NCBI GenBank assembly: GCA_000310025.1
Contig: FN649729.1
Location: 607,912 to 671,911 of the forward strand
Length of the DNA stretch: 64,000 nt
Source of the DNA: Ectocarpus siliculosus
Lineage: Eukaryota; Sar; Phaeophyceae; Ectocarpales; Ectocarpaceae
Direction: 5' to 3'
Both the position numbers and the translations under genes were made by a program. Under the pieces are notes generated by a model, which had not been told where the DNA came from, did no database searches, and saw only the letters and a program-made list of their open reading frames with translations. Shown here in pieces: positions 52,923 to 64,000 of the stretch (positions within the stretch are counted from its first letter, which is position 1; every line of letters begins with the position of its first letter).

Positions 52923-53720
52923 CCCCCCCCCCCCAACACCAAAAGAAACCCAAAAAAAAAAAAATTAACCCCCCCCCCCCCCCCCCCCTCCCTCCCCATC
53001 GACCGCGGTCTCCACATACGCCATATGGCATGCTGTCGGGCACGAGCATGTTAACGATCGATCCAGCCAACACCCGTCTAAGGTTTTCATGTACTCCTGG
53101 GTGTCCTCCTCCTCACAGCGAGAACAACCCCTCGCTTTCGGGAAACAGGCAAAAGTGCCTCAAGTGCTTGCGCGTGCTTCGCTTGGGCGGCAAAATACCA
53201 AGCATCCGTCCGTCCACAAACCCCTCCGTCTAACCATCTGGCCAAAGCGAGTTGAGCACGGCGGACGGCATCGCCGGCTCACAACGCGGGGGGGCGTATC
53301 GCAAGCTGAAACCTCAATCATCATCATGCGCGATAAAAAGGCGCGTCACCAAAACACTCGTCCCCCCCAAAAAAAAAATCAAAACGAGCACCCTTGTAGG
53401 TCTGACATGGCATGCAGTCGTACAAGATACATTACGGCTTGTCATTTTTCCAGGTCAGGAAGGGCTTCCGTTTCCGTACCTCTTTTCTTCTGGAGCCTTC
53501 CCGCGAAACACTGGGCCACACAACAAAAATCACTCAAGTTCCTTCAGAAAGCCAAGGCATTTTTCGTCCCTCTCCCCTCCTTCCAACGGCTTCCTTCACA
53601 ACGCGAGACAGTTGTTTTTGCTTCTGGCGAACCCCCCCCCCCGCCTAAAAAACACGCGGTTTTTTTCGTAGTGAAGTATGCTTCCGCGCGTCGTCGTTTT
53701 TGCCAAGGGCTTCCACAAGT

Positions 53721-55784
53721 CTAGAAGCTGATGTAGTCGTCCTTGCCGTAGCCAATCTTGGCCAGGTTTGGGATGCAGGCGAACTTGATCATGGCCGGCG
53801 GTCCGCACATGAAGGCGATCGTCTCCGGCGACGCCTCGGGGAGGTGCGCCTCGCACATTTCCTTCGAGATGAAGCCCTGTGATTGGTCGGGTTGGTTGGT
53901 TCCGTTTTTCGCCCGAACCGACGAGAAACACGCCGCAGCAAGCGCAAAGGACGGGGAGTGACTTTTAGAGGAGGGGACAAGGGGGGACCCGCTGAGTCTT
54001 GGTCTTCATGTCTCATTTCTACATTTTGAGAGAGAACATGCTCGCCCATGCAACAAATATGTCAGGACACTGCGACACTACACCGTCGCTGGTTGTGTTG
54101 CAGAAAAATGGACCTTTGAAAATCGGCTCAGGGTGCATGGGGTACCTAAAACTTCATGATGCATCCTACGGTATGTAGGTTAGATACTGCGACACCGCAG
54201 GCGAAACGAAGACCGAGGTTGGTTGCGGTGTCACCCTCATCACCATGAATCCTCCCCATCATCCATTACTCGATCACTCGTCATCACCTTGTCGTACTTC
54301 CAGTCGCCGCTGGGCCTGTCGATCGTGTACCACAGCTTGAACCTGTCCGGGTTCGCCTTGGCCAACGCGTCCAGCTGCAACGACAGAAGAAGAAAAATCA
54401 CAACACAAGAAGGAAGATGGTATCGATTCGATGAAGAGTGGCACTCGAGACCCACCCATCACAGAGATCGACACGCAATCACCGTGATGCTGTTCTACCG
54501 GCCACTCGGCACTTACGGAGTAGTTGCCTTCTACTCTTTGAGTGAACAGCAGCATGTCGGCTTGAACAACAGCAGCATGAAAAAAGAGGGCACCTCATCG
54601 GAAGCCATTGAACAGCGTGTCGGCTTCGACAACAGGACGAAACACAGCTGGCAACGCCTCGTGAAAACACCACTAGGCTTCCGATTTGCCGGAAACCAAG
54701 ACAAGTGCCGAGGTGCCACATCTAATCGTCCGGTCGCCGACCTACGGAGCCCCCCCCCCCCCGCCTTAACCCTCCTTACCTCGTCCCTGAGAAGGATGTC
54801 CTCTTCCGTCTGGTTGGCGTAGATCAGGCTGCACAACGTCGTGTCCGCGGGGTCGCTGAGCACCGCCTTGATGACTTGGTACATCGGGGTGATTCCGGTC
54901 CCCCCCGCGAGCATGGCGAGCTTGTTGGCGTTCCTGGGCTTGCCCTTGATGAGGAATTGCCCGGGCTCGAGGTACACGATCTCCCCCACGGGACCCTTGA
55001 TGTCGATCGTGTCGCCGATGTCGAGGGCGTCCAGCATCTGCGACATCTTCCCGCCCTTGGGGAACCTGTCGTTCGGGGTGTACACCTGTAGGGGGGGGCG
55101 GGAGCATGTGCCATATTTTAGGGGGGAGGAGAGGATTAACTACAACACGGCAAGTGGTTGACGTTGACTTTCGTACGTTGAAGGGGAGGAGGGGGCGTAC
55201 TCTTCTGTTTTGCATGCCTTAGCGGTTAGACCATTGAGAAGAGAGGAGGGAGTGGGCCTAAAGATGTTCGCCGGAAGGTTATTGCGAGAGGGGGATCACA
55301 GCGGTAAATAAATCGAGCGGCAAGGGGCCTATGCGGCTTAGGGAGCGGCATCCCCCCCAAGAGCAAACCCTTGCTTGCTGGGGGCACGGCTGCTCATCAC
55401 CCAGACAGGGTAATGGAGGCCATTGGCACGTCTGCCATAGGCAACAGCAACAAGGGGATGCCCCGCCCACCCCTTAAATGACGAGTTTGTAAGGATGGAG
55501 GCTTGGGGCCAATCAACACGACGACACACCTTGATGACGAGGTCCACGTAGCCGGAAACCTCGTCCCCGGTAACCGGGGTGTACGGCCGCATGACGAACT
55601 CCCCGTTCCACTTCCCGGACACGAAGAAGTGCTTGCCGATGGGAAGGCCGAGCTTGTGGTCCTTCGTGGGGAGCTCGAAGCGGAAGCGGCGGGAGTCGTG
55701 CGAAAGAACCTCCTTCTCGATGAGGGGCACCGCCAGCTTCTGTCGGGTGTTGAGGGCAACCAGCTGCTCCTCCTCGACGATCTT
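53721..55784 (-). other. NR: FAD and NADH domain exons of nitrate reductase
   Basis: RPYTPVT is the FAD-binding R-x-Y-T/S-x-x motif. [16 protein letters not shown] is the NADH-binding Gly motif, and [17 protein letters not shown] carries the Cys needed for efficient hydride transfer. The four exons match ferredoxin-reductase-like modules of plant and algal nitrate reductases. Confidence 0.95.
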
Positions 55785-58700
55785 CTGCTCGGGCAGGGTA
55801 GGGGTAGGGGGGGGGGCTTAGAATCAGGTTTTTAGATCTTCTTGTTGAGCTTGCAGGAATGCCTATGCGAATCCATCTATTGCTAAACTGCATAGAAAAA
55901 CATGACGAGGAGATGTAAATCTGAGAAAGGGACGCAAGATGGCGTAGAACGCAGGCATGAACAAGTACACACAGAGCCACGGGTGTAGTGTAGTGTCGTG
56001 TAGTGTAGGTGGCCGGGAACGGGGACACGCCACAGAAGCGCACAAGTCCGGGATATGGACCACGTTTATCGCTACAAAAAACGTATTTTTTGGCTTCGAG
56101 CAAACAAGAGGACGCCAGTTGCCAGCGAGACTACAGACACGAGAGGACACCATCCACCATCATCATCATCGTCATCACGACCGACAGCACACTTGTGGCA
56201 CGGACCTCTGGCTTAGCGACGCTGCTGTCCAGGTCTCCGATGTAGTAGTCCTCGAGCATGGCCCGCGCCTTGTCTGAGTGGAGGGCGTTGAACTCCTCGG
56301 AGCTGTCCTGCCCGGCGCTGATGGTGATCGACTCACCCCCACCTGGGTGGTCGTCGAGGAAGTCGGTCACATCGTACACCTGGCCCAGGCACAGCGGAGA
56401 GAGATAGTGCGTGTGAGACTGCTGCTGTATCCGAAATCAACAGAAAAGCAATCGAACAGGACACGTTGTCCCACCCCCCCCCAATTTTTTTTTTGAAAAT
56501 ATAAGAAAAATACAATACGAGTTCAAGTTGAGATTTTATACAAGAAAAAAAGAATTCAAGTTCAGGTTGAGATATTACATATTTCGCCACTACAGTAAGA
56601 CAAAAAAACAGACTGTGAGACAATGCCTCAAACATAATTAGACGACACAGCTGTAACCTACATGAGAAGCTTCTGTTTCGATCTTGATCGCGTCTCACAC
56701 GGCCACCACAACTATTGAATCGGCGCAGGGCAGCCAGAAAAGGGAGGAACTCGCAAGGCCACCAAGCAAACGAAACGGCAAACCAGAAAAAAGGCGAAAG
56801 CAAAGAGCAAAGGACGATGCACCTCACAAAGCTACAACAGGTCCGCGAGAGCCATGACGTATGACGACATACCTTCCCGTCCACGGCGATCCAGCAGTCG
56901 TCCTCGTTATCGTGCTTCTGCACGTCCTTGAGGTTGAAAGACTTCCCGTTCGAGGGGGTCTGCGGAAACCCCACACGCGACAACGCAAAGAGAGAACGCC
57001 GCCGAAAAGTCAAGACAACACGCGGTATCATGACAACAACACGTTGAAGGCCCGGTCTCCTTTGAACAACACACAAAAAAACACCCTACAAGAGAACTGA
57101 TATCTATAACCAAGACAAAACCACAGGAAGTAATCCTTTTGTGGGTGCCATGTAGCCAAGTATGATACAAGAAATCGCATGTGTCACTCGAGAAAACGTA
57201 TATATGCGACTCTCCACCCAGGTTTATTTATGTTCATCAGAAACCGCAGATTGCCAAAAAAGAAAGAGTATTGAGGCATTTGTTTCACCGACACCAAAAC
57301 CCGCCTCGGCCAACAAAATACTACACAAATAAAGCACCACAAAAACACATAATAAGGCACAAACACATACACATACATGTATGTGCCTTTTCACGGACAC
57401 CAACCACTCGTTGCACGACCCAGCACAAAAAAACAAGGACGCACACACCTTCGGCGGCGGCGCCTTGGCAACCACGCCCCCCCCCCCGCCGCCTCCCTTG
57501 ACCATCCAGCCACCCGGCTGAGGGCCGGGCATGGTGGGGTGCTCGAAGGTGAGGGCAAGGGCCCCCCTGTCATCCCGGGTGGGGTGGACCTTGCAGCGGA
57601 ACCAGCAGTTGTTCATCATGCCCAGAAGGTTCCAGGTGATGTTCTGCGGCTGTGTGTTCTGCCCCTGCCAGGCGCGGCACACGATCTCCTCACACTTCAT
57701 CAGCCTGAGAAATAACGATTGATGATGCGCATGGACGATATGTGTGTGTGTGTTGTATTGTTGTTGGCATCGACCGCGCTAGCTAACCGATTACCGATGA
57801 AAAGACGTCGGTCTCAGTGCGGTTGAAAGCACAAGATGCTTCTAAAGGCCATCATGATCTAGGACCCCGTGAGAGGGCGTCTCGTGTGTGTATGTGTGTG
57901 CGATAGCATGTTGTTCAGCACCCCGGTTTCCAGAAACGACGCACGGAAAACATGAGGTGGATTCATTCGTGGTGTCGTTCTAAGGGAAAAAAACACAAAA
58001 ACACATAACCTTGAAGAAAAAAACGGGACGCAAACAGAGTCATCCACCCATCTTACGGCACGTTCACGGTCCAGCACGACAGCAGTACAAAGACGATAAA
58101 ACTCGATCATTGGGTTGTTCGTCTGTAAAAACGCAAACCCCTGTAAATTTCTAGGAAAGACCGCCGTGTATGATCGACACTTTACGATGGCTCCGGCAAA
58201 CATTCATACGTGCCCATACGTGATAAAAAACACCGCAAAAAAAACTATTTAGGCTAGGGCTGCAAGAAACGAAGCGAACCGAAACTGGGAACGAACTACG
58301 CCCATGCACGATGTACCCTTGAAATCCCAACCAGCTTAACGAAACCACTGCCATAATAGATTTACAGACGAAAGAGGTGAGACCTAAATGGACAATAACA
58401 GCGCACCCCCTTTGTGCGACGACAAGTAATGTGTGTGTGTGTGTGTTTCGCTTGTTTGGTGTTTTTAATTTTCAGTTTTTGGAAAAAAAAAAACATATAT
58501 ATATTCGCAGAACACCACGATTCCCATCTCTAGTCTCCACTCATGATGAGCACACTATAATAGACGCACCTGAGGACGTCGACCTTGAACTCCCAGAAGA
58601 CCCAGCACCAGTACCGCCCCATGTGACGCGGCTTCTCCGGGGTGGACAACTCCGCCAGCTCCCAAGTCTTGCCGTCATCAAGCGATACCTCCACTCGCGT

Positions 58701-61700
58701 AAGGGCGATCCCGCCGCCGCCGTACGCGTATCCGGAGACGGTGTAGGTGGTCTCGGGGGAGGTGAGAGAGACCTGCGTGTGGGTAGGGGGTGATGAGGTA
58801 TCTCATGAGGTATGCATACGATTGGACGTGGTCGCGTTTGTAGTGCGGAGCGGCTTGGTTTCGAACGGTGGCTGGCTGTGTAGCCACCCACGTGTGACAC
58901 GATTATTAACTGAAGGGAGTTACACAGCACGGCGTTGGAGCCATGAAAAAAAGTTGTAGCGCAAACGGCCGCGACATGTGCTCCAGGGAGGGCCCGTTCT
59001 AGCTAACCTTAGTGTCTGGAGACCACGCCCCTCTAGTGGCTATCACACCATTGCGGCAGAGGTCTCTGTGTAGTGCGGTTGAATAGTGTGCCTAGTGCTG
59101 TTTTTTTCGGCGGGCACACCTGAATTTCCAAGTCATTTTCAACCACTTTGAACAGTGCCGATATGGTAATAGTGCCGACACATTTTTAGAAAGTAAACAT
59201 GACCTCACAGAAAGACTACCCGTTCGACATACAACCTCAGTCGAAAGGGATGTGTTGAAAGTCTTTTCAGCAAGTGGATTGAAACCGACTGGAAAACTGG
59301 CACATTTTCTGGGAACATGCCAGCACTAGCAGAGACCTCTACTGTGGTCGGGGTGCAGTGGGGGTGCCAAGCGATTTTTGGCGGTCGCTATAGACAGGGC
59401 ATGCCGCTGAACAGGGGTTCGCTAACCCAGGCCCAACGCTGCTGCTGTAACTTTGGCGGTCGCTATATACAGGACATGCCGCTAAACAGGCATGCCGCTA
59501 TACAGGGGTTCGCTAACCCAGGCCCAACACTGCTATAACAATCACTCACCACTTCGTCGTGGCGAGGGTATACGATGGCGCTGTTGATGTTGAGCTCGTT
59601 GATGATGTAGGGGGGCTTGTACCACCAGCCCTCCGCCACCGCCTTCTCCGCGTCAACCTGTGACGTCATACAAAGTACCGTGGCACGGCATGGACGTTGG
59701 TGTTGTCGTCGTTGTCACGCCGTTCCAGCAGTATGTCACCATGCGCGATTAGGTTCAATTCTCACTGCTGTCACAGCTGTCAAGCTGATGCTATTGTCAC
59801 CCTGCTGGGGTCTATGCTTTCTCTGGACATGAGTTTACAGGTAGTTTTTTTGCCGTTCAGTCGTGCTGTTCATCGTCTTTCGCCTTGCCTAAGCTCAACG
59901 GTGTGCTTTTTGACCGTTCGCTGGCAATCCAAGAGGACATCATGAGAGCCGAGGCCCTACACGGACGCCCCAAACAGTTCACCAGCGGGTGCAACGGCGT
60001 CGAAAAACACAATCACAACCACCATCTCACCTGCGACGGAAGCACTCGGTTGTCGAAGTAGTGGTAGTGGTTGTCGCTCTCCAGGTCGGTCACCTCGATG
60101 TCAGTGAGCCATTTGATCTGACCAATCAAAATCACGAACCGAGATCGCCGCGCAAGGGAGAGAGCGGCGTGCGTGGGCGGGTGTTGGTAAGGGTTGCGGG
60201 AGGGGGGGGGGGTACTCTCATGTTTGCATGCCTTAGCGGTTAGGCCACTGACCACGCGTCCTCGAGAGAGCGGAGCGTTGTTCCCACAGGACCAACCATC
60301 AGGTGCGGCGGAGAGCACGGGGTGCACGTGGGCTTGACGTGCCCGTGTGTGTGGGGTGAAGTATTTCTGGTGTTTTTTTTTTTGTTGTTCCAGAGAAGTC
60401 ATCTCCACGCTTTGTGAGTGACATCTGCGGCCACAGCCAACTAAAAACATTTCGGTGGCCGTCATCGAAAACAAAGACTCATGGACTCATCGTGCGGCAC
60501 CCTTGCTTCATTCAACAAAACACACGCCCACAAGTGGCGGTATGCATAGCCAGGACGTCTCTTGACACACCGCTCGAATGCACCACGCCGCTTAACGCCG
60601 GGCGTGCAGCACTAAATGCTACTGCTATCACATACCCACTTCTCCGTCAAGACTTGTGCACAGGCGTAGGCTGGCGGCCAGCAGAGATGGGACGGAACAC
60701 ACATGTCGTACGGTACGGGATACCACGTTATACGCCAACGGAACACGCCGGGTTTCCGTGTCGCTCACCATGCGTCCGCCGATGTACCCCGGCACGATTA
60801 GCCGGATGGGGTAGCCGTGGTCAGGGGACAGCTCCTTGCCGTTCATCTTGTACGCCAGAAGCACGTCCGCGGTTTCGTCCATGCACACCTGCGGAACACA
60901 GCAGCACATACATCATTTTGGTGTACTGTACCAGTAAGCAACAGCACTCGTTGTAGCTTATCACCACAACACACAACAGGGTGGCAGCGGCCGTTGCTGT
61001 CCACGCTCGCCTTATCCTTACGGAAGGTCTTGCTAATATCGTTAACTCAATGTGACGCAGGCAGCACCCCGGGAGCACATGGGATTCGATCATACGTCGT
61101 GACCCCGGTTGTTCGTTTCTTGCTGGATTCACGGCAACAAGTACCGGCGTCTTGGTTCACGTGTGGATCACATTTTCCCGCGCCCCATTATTGCAGCACT
61201 CGAAACGGAGAAAAAGAAAAAAGTAGCAGCGTCCAAACCGCGCCCCGAAACGACCCTCAACAAGAGGTCGAAACCAAGACTTGTTTTGTTGTTGTTTTCC
61301 TCGTCCAAATCCGCGATTTCTTCACAAACGGAACAATTTTTCTTCTCGGAGACAACCTCGAACATCCTTAGAGCAACAGCAGAGCTTGTGAAGGCCATTC
61401 TTGCCGACTAAGTAGGGCAGTCGCGCTTCTTTTCTGGGGGAAAAGGGCGGGGCTCTCCATTCTGTTCAGTTTCCCTCGTACACAAACTCCACAAACGCCA
61501 CAATGTCACGTCTTGTGAGCAGATATACTGCCGAAGTTCTCCAACGGATGCGCGAACACGGCGTTGTTCATCAAGGTAGCACTGAAGGCTCTACAAAAAC
61601 TACTTTTGTTCAAACACAACAAAGAAGAAGGAAAAAGGGCCTAGTGCTGTGTACAAAATATAAAAGGAGGCCAAGACATGAAAAAACATCTCAAATTAAA

Positions 61701-63332
61701 AATCTCCAAAGGGAGGAAAGGTACGAGAAACAGCGCAAATTAAATATCTCCAAAGGGAGGAAGGGTACGAGAAACAGCGCTAGCGCGTCTGTCTCCAAAG
61801 GAAGTCAACACACCAGAAAACAGCGCAAACCCAAGATTCTCCACAACGAGGGAACAGACACATGTCTCTATGCATACAAGAGGGAAGAGACACATGTCTC
61901 TACAAGAGGGAAAAGACACATATGGAGTCTGTAACTTATTTCTCTCACCTCGCGGCGGATGGACGTCCCGTAGTACCCGTTCGGAAGCTTGTCCGCCCCG
62001 ACGAAGCAGACGTGCTTCCCCCCCTCCTCGAAGGACTTGATGCCCACGTGCTCCAGGATGTCCTTCACCCACACGCCCGTCCACATGGCGTTAGACACCG
62101 CCGCGGGGCCCCACGAGAACCTTCCCGCGAAACCGAGGAGGTGGTGTAGTATGGGGAGGCGTTGTAGAGAGGTGAGAACGGAGGCGGTGTGTAGAGGTGA
62201 GTTCACGAACACAGACCAAGCGAGGTAAGGGAGTGCACGTTTTTTGTTTGTGGTTTCGAAAAAACTACTTGCGTAAAAGGTAAAAATAAACTGTACGTTT
62301 TCGGTGGCGGATTTGACAAGAAAAACACATAAGCCGGAAACACGCCTGAACCCGGAACAGGGAAGGCCAGCAGGATAGAAAGGTACTCCCTGAGAGCGGT
62401 GGTAACCAACTCGCGTCTATTTCATGGGCCAAGTGTACGTGTAAATCGCCCCATTTATTCTTGCCCCGAGTCTACAAACCTCTCGGTGAATTCGTGTGAC
62501 GTATCAGCCGGGATAACACGTGAGTTTATTGTAATACACAGGGTATACTTGAGTTTTTTGTTGCACAAACACAACGAATATTCATCTCGACGCACACAAG
62601 CGTGCGGGAGAGATTGGCAATGAAGACATGTACGATGGCATTGCATGATGAACGACGTTTGTTTCTACCCTTCCCCAAGCAGCATACAGCGAGATCTCCC
62701 TCGTGGGTAAACAGTATCAGCCAGAAGACAGTTTGTTGGCAATCTTTCGTGTCTGACTACTGAAAACGCTGAGACGAAGGTGCAGCTTGTTTTTCTTTGC
62801 TCCATTTCTTTCCTCCGGCGTGCTTGCCTTGCTGCTGTAGATTTTATCGCGACAAGGGTTCAGCCTTCGCATTCCCTCGTTGACCGTGAAGCAAACAAAC
62901 AATATTTCTCCACTGCGAGTTGCAGGCAAAGAATCCCCCCCAGAGATAAAATCGAACCCACAACCTGTCACGACACTCTTTGGTTTGCGAGGTAAACCAC
63001 TATATATAGAATAAATAGACCACCGGGGCGAAAAAAGTCCCCCGTAAGTTCGCCGTGATTTCGTTTTTCTCCGTTGTTCTTGCAGAATCAAGACAAACTC
63101 GTTTCCATACATAAATATATATCGATTTCCCCCTACTGCTGTCTGTCGAACAACGCTACATATTGGAAGTTGAGCCGCCCTCTTACCCGAGTCCCTGCTT
63201 GATCATGTTCTCCTCCTTTCGCCGGTTGCCGGCGCAGACCAGCGTGACGGGGATGGTGATCTCCTGGAAGGTGGCCTTGATGTACTCCAAGGTCATCTCC
63301 AGCGGCTTGTCGACGGCTCCACCCACGCGAAC
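53721..63332 (-). CDS. NR: NADH nitrate reductase (5' end beyond the window)
   Basis: Assimilatory nitrate reductase reduces nitrate to nitrite in the cytosol using NADH, passing electrons FAD to haem to molybdopterin. Thirteen exons: 63332-63184, 62120-61949, 60888-60769, 60117-60031, 59657-59550, 58772-58570, 57704-57449, 56959-56873, 56379-56206, 55784-55530, 55085-54780, 54374-54288, 53876-53721 (stop TAG), about 720 codons. Phases fit at the junctions checked. The full enzyme is usually about 870-920 residues; the missing N-terminal part lies right of the window. A donor near 63,996 marks where the preceding exon may end. The last residues DDYISF match the aromatic C-terminus typical of the family. 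All cofactor motifs seen are intact. The linker before cytochrome b5 is poly-Gly and Pro-rich and lacks the plant R-x-x-S-x-P 14-3-3 site. Introns carry several repeats. Confidence is high for identity, moderate for each boundary. Confidence 0.95.
55191..55238 (+). repeat. Dispersed repeat R2, copy 3 (truncated)
   Basis: GCGTACTCTTCTGTTTTGCA and CCTTAGCGGTTAGACCATTG are kept; homology stops at 55,238. Nitrate reductase intron. Confidence 0.7.
56206..56959 (-). other. NR: Cytochrome b5 domain exons of nitrate reductase
   Basis: Two exons encode [18 protein letters not shown] and [17 protein letters not shown]. The first haem ligand is His of HPGG and the second is His in [10 protein letters not shown]. 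The domain ends [13 protein letters not shown] and passes directly to the FAD domain without an extra inserted domain. Confidence 0.95.
57766..57831 (-). repeat. Dispersed short repeat family R1, copy 9
   Basis: Inverted copy GCATCGACCGCGCTAGCTAA, CGATTACCGATGAAAAGACG, then GTCTCAGTGCGGTTGAAAG, in a nitrate reductase intron. Confidence 0.7.
59100..59310. repeat. Dispersed repeats R5 and R3, adjacent copies
   Basis: 59,116-59,180 resembles 9,210-9,276, and 59,208-59,300 (CACAGAAAGACTACCCGTTC) resembles 2,975-3,062. Here the two parts are adjacent, so R3 and R5 may be pieces of one longer element. Nitrate reductase intron. Confidence 0.45.
59372..59535. repeat. ~80-bp imperfect tandem duplication
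   Basis: TTTGGCGGTCGCTATAGACA to CAGGCCCAACGCTGCT is followed by a second copy with TTTGGCGGTCGCTATATACA, an extra CATGCCGCTA.ACAGG unit, and GGTTCGCTAACCCAGGCCCA again. It lies just downstream of the exon 59657-59550 on the gene's strand. Confidence 0.85.
60212..60300 (+). repeat. Dispersed repeat R2, copy 4
   Basis: G-run, GGTACTCTCATGTTTGCATG, CCTTAGCGGTTAGGCCACTG, CCTCGAGAGAGCGGAGCG, GTTCCCACAGGACC. Nitrate reductase intron. Confidence 0.7.
61690..61925. repeat. Two short tandem repeats in a nitrate reductase intron
   Basis: A unit of about 46 bp (TCTCCAAAGGGAGGAAAGGT, ACGAGAAACAGCGC) occurs about 2.5 times at 61,690-61,830. A unit of about 30 bp (ACACATGTCTCTACAAGAGG) occurs about 2.5 times at 61,857-61,925. 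Both are purine-rich and lie close to the donor at 61,948. Confidence 0.8.
62672..62748. repeat. Dispersed repeat R4
   Basis: AAGCAGCATACAGCGAGATC ... AGACAGTTTGTTGGCAATC resembles 44,968-45,050 (GAGCAGCACACAGCGATATC ... AGACAGTTTGGTAGCC) inside segment S1 copy B. Confidence 0.5.
62925..63005 (-). repeat. Possible tRNA-derived SINE head
   Basis: On the minus strand TATAGTGGTTTACCTCGCAA is D-arm-like, and GTGGGTTCGATTTTATC about 45 nt later is box-B-like. No matching acceptor stem closes the structure, so a SINE-type relic is likelier than a tRNA gene. Confidence 0.3.
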
Positions 63333-64000
63333 CTTCCCGCCAGCAGCATCGGCAACAATTGAAGTTAAAGTTCATTGTAATAGAATCGAAAAATAAGCCC
63401 GGTATCCAGCCGGTTGGTTTTCCTCCCACTCCACTGCAAAGACTCTCTATTGATGGACACATCCCCTACTAAATACTGCTGTGGAATCATTAATTCGAAC
63501 GGGTGTAGTATGCATAGTACTGCTGTTATGCATACCTATGATACTGCTTGCTGTGTATGCATGAAATTCTCGAAAAAAGAAAAACACACAAGCAGCAGGA
63601 AAAAATTCACCAAATCCTTCGCGTTGTGACACACGGACACGATGTTCATGCAACTACAGTTACAGCAGTGTATCCACAAGAGGTGTTGAGAAGTCATCGT
63701 CATCATCTTTCGGAAATCCTTGGAGACATAGCGGAAGTTGACGGGGGCAACGACCATTTGCGTCATCACCGGTGCCACTGCATGCATTACGTATGTTAGG
63801 CATGTACATATTGTTCTTGTACGCAGAAGACGCTCGTGTCAGGTGCTCACATTGGTAGTGTGGAGAGGAGGCACATATGGCGAGTGCGTCTTGGAAGTTC
63901 CGGAATTTTCTTTGCAAGATAGACTACAGGCTTACAGGTACGTATTATAGATGTATGTACCGAATCGAAGTTCTTCGCGGCAAGGGCCAACTTACACAAC
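63333..64000 (-). other. NR: Nitrate reductase intron reaching the window edge
   Basis: No exon recognised. The end of the window reads, on the minus strand, GTTGT then GTAAGT, a good donor, so the preceding nitrate reductase exon probably ends at about 63,996. Confidence 0.5.

Larger units (their letters stand above)
51061..53720. other. Gene-poor region around the second assembly gap
   Basis: Apart from the 51,686-52,228 frame nothing coding is supported. Homopolymer C, G and A runs from 52,660 to 52,990 suggest unreliable sequence. Confidence 0.45.
57449..63332 (-). other. NR: Molybdopterin and dimerisation domain exons of nitrate reductase
   Basis: [17 protein letters not shown] contains the Cys that ligates molybdenum. 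[47 protein letters not shown] and [20 protein letters not shown] follow in the family order. [38 protein letters not shown] and [11 protein letters not shown] mark the dimerisation domain, ending [15 protein letters not shown]. These form the nitrate-reducing half of the enzyme. Confidence 0.94.

Noticed and set aside
55784-56206. Inserted haemoglobin domain between cytochrome b5 and FAD, as in some raphidophyte nitrate reductases
   Set aside because: The cytochrome b5 exon passes by one short intron directly to the FAD exon; no globin motif is present.

Overview
The window looks like nuclear DNA of a stramenopile, most likely a brown alga of the Ectocarpus type (inference). The signs are many short GC-rich exons split by introns, neighbouring genes on alternating strands, a heterokont-style plastid presequence (signal peptide followed by Phe), a eukaryotic assimilatory nitrate reductase, and abundant simple and dispersed repeats in introns. 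No rRNA gene, canonical tRNA gene, operon or CRISPR array was seen. All exon coordinates below were read by eye from splice sites and family similarity.

Left third (1-21 kb): a large gene on the minus strand encodes a BIG/Sec7-type ARF guanine-nucleotide exchange factor. 23 exons are recognised between 18,897 and 672; the C-terminus runs off the left edge and the first exon was not found. Its introns carry a (CT)n tract, a 9-bp and a 61-bp tandem array, and copies of several dispersed repeats. One exon holds an assembly gap inside a coding repeat.

Middle (21-34.3 kb): head to head with the ARF-GEF lies a plus-strand RAB3GAP2-like gene (12 exons, 21,103-31,358), the non-catalytic Rab3GAP/Rab18-GEF subunit. 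So two small-GTPase regulators of membrane traffic share one roughly 2-kb divergent intergenic region. Convergent with it is a compact three-exon minus-strand gene for a plastid-targeted DUF493 (YbeD-like) protein (32,775-34,322).

Accessory block (34.3-53.7 kb): gene-poor and repeat-rich. It appears to contain an old tandem duplication. Unit A (about 34.3-44 kb) and unit B (about 44.6-49 kb) each hold, in the same order, a repeat segment (S1), a small cysteine-rich gene (39,597 and 46,136) and a copy or remnant of a proline-rich repeat gene (42,529-43,783 whole, about 48,769-48,957 remnant). A possible pair of inverted terminal repeats sits at 35,112 and 45,888. A broken Ty3/Gypsy pol fragment lies at about 37.5-38.0 kb. 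Several small ORFs and a candidate two-exon gene (50,455-51,060) remain unassigned. A second assembly gap lies at 52,823-52,922.

Right end (53.7-64 kb): a minus-strand NADH nitrate reductase gene. 13 exons cover most of the molybdopterin domain, the dimerisation domain, cytochrome b5, and the FAD and NADH domains; its N-terminus lies beyond the right edge. Two introns, one in each large trafficking gene, appear to use the rare GC-AG donor.
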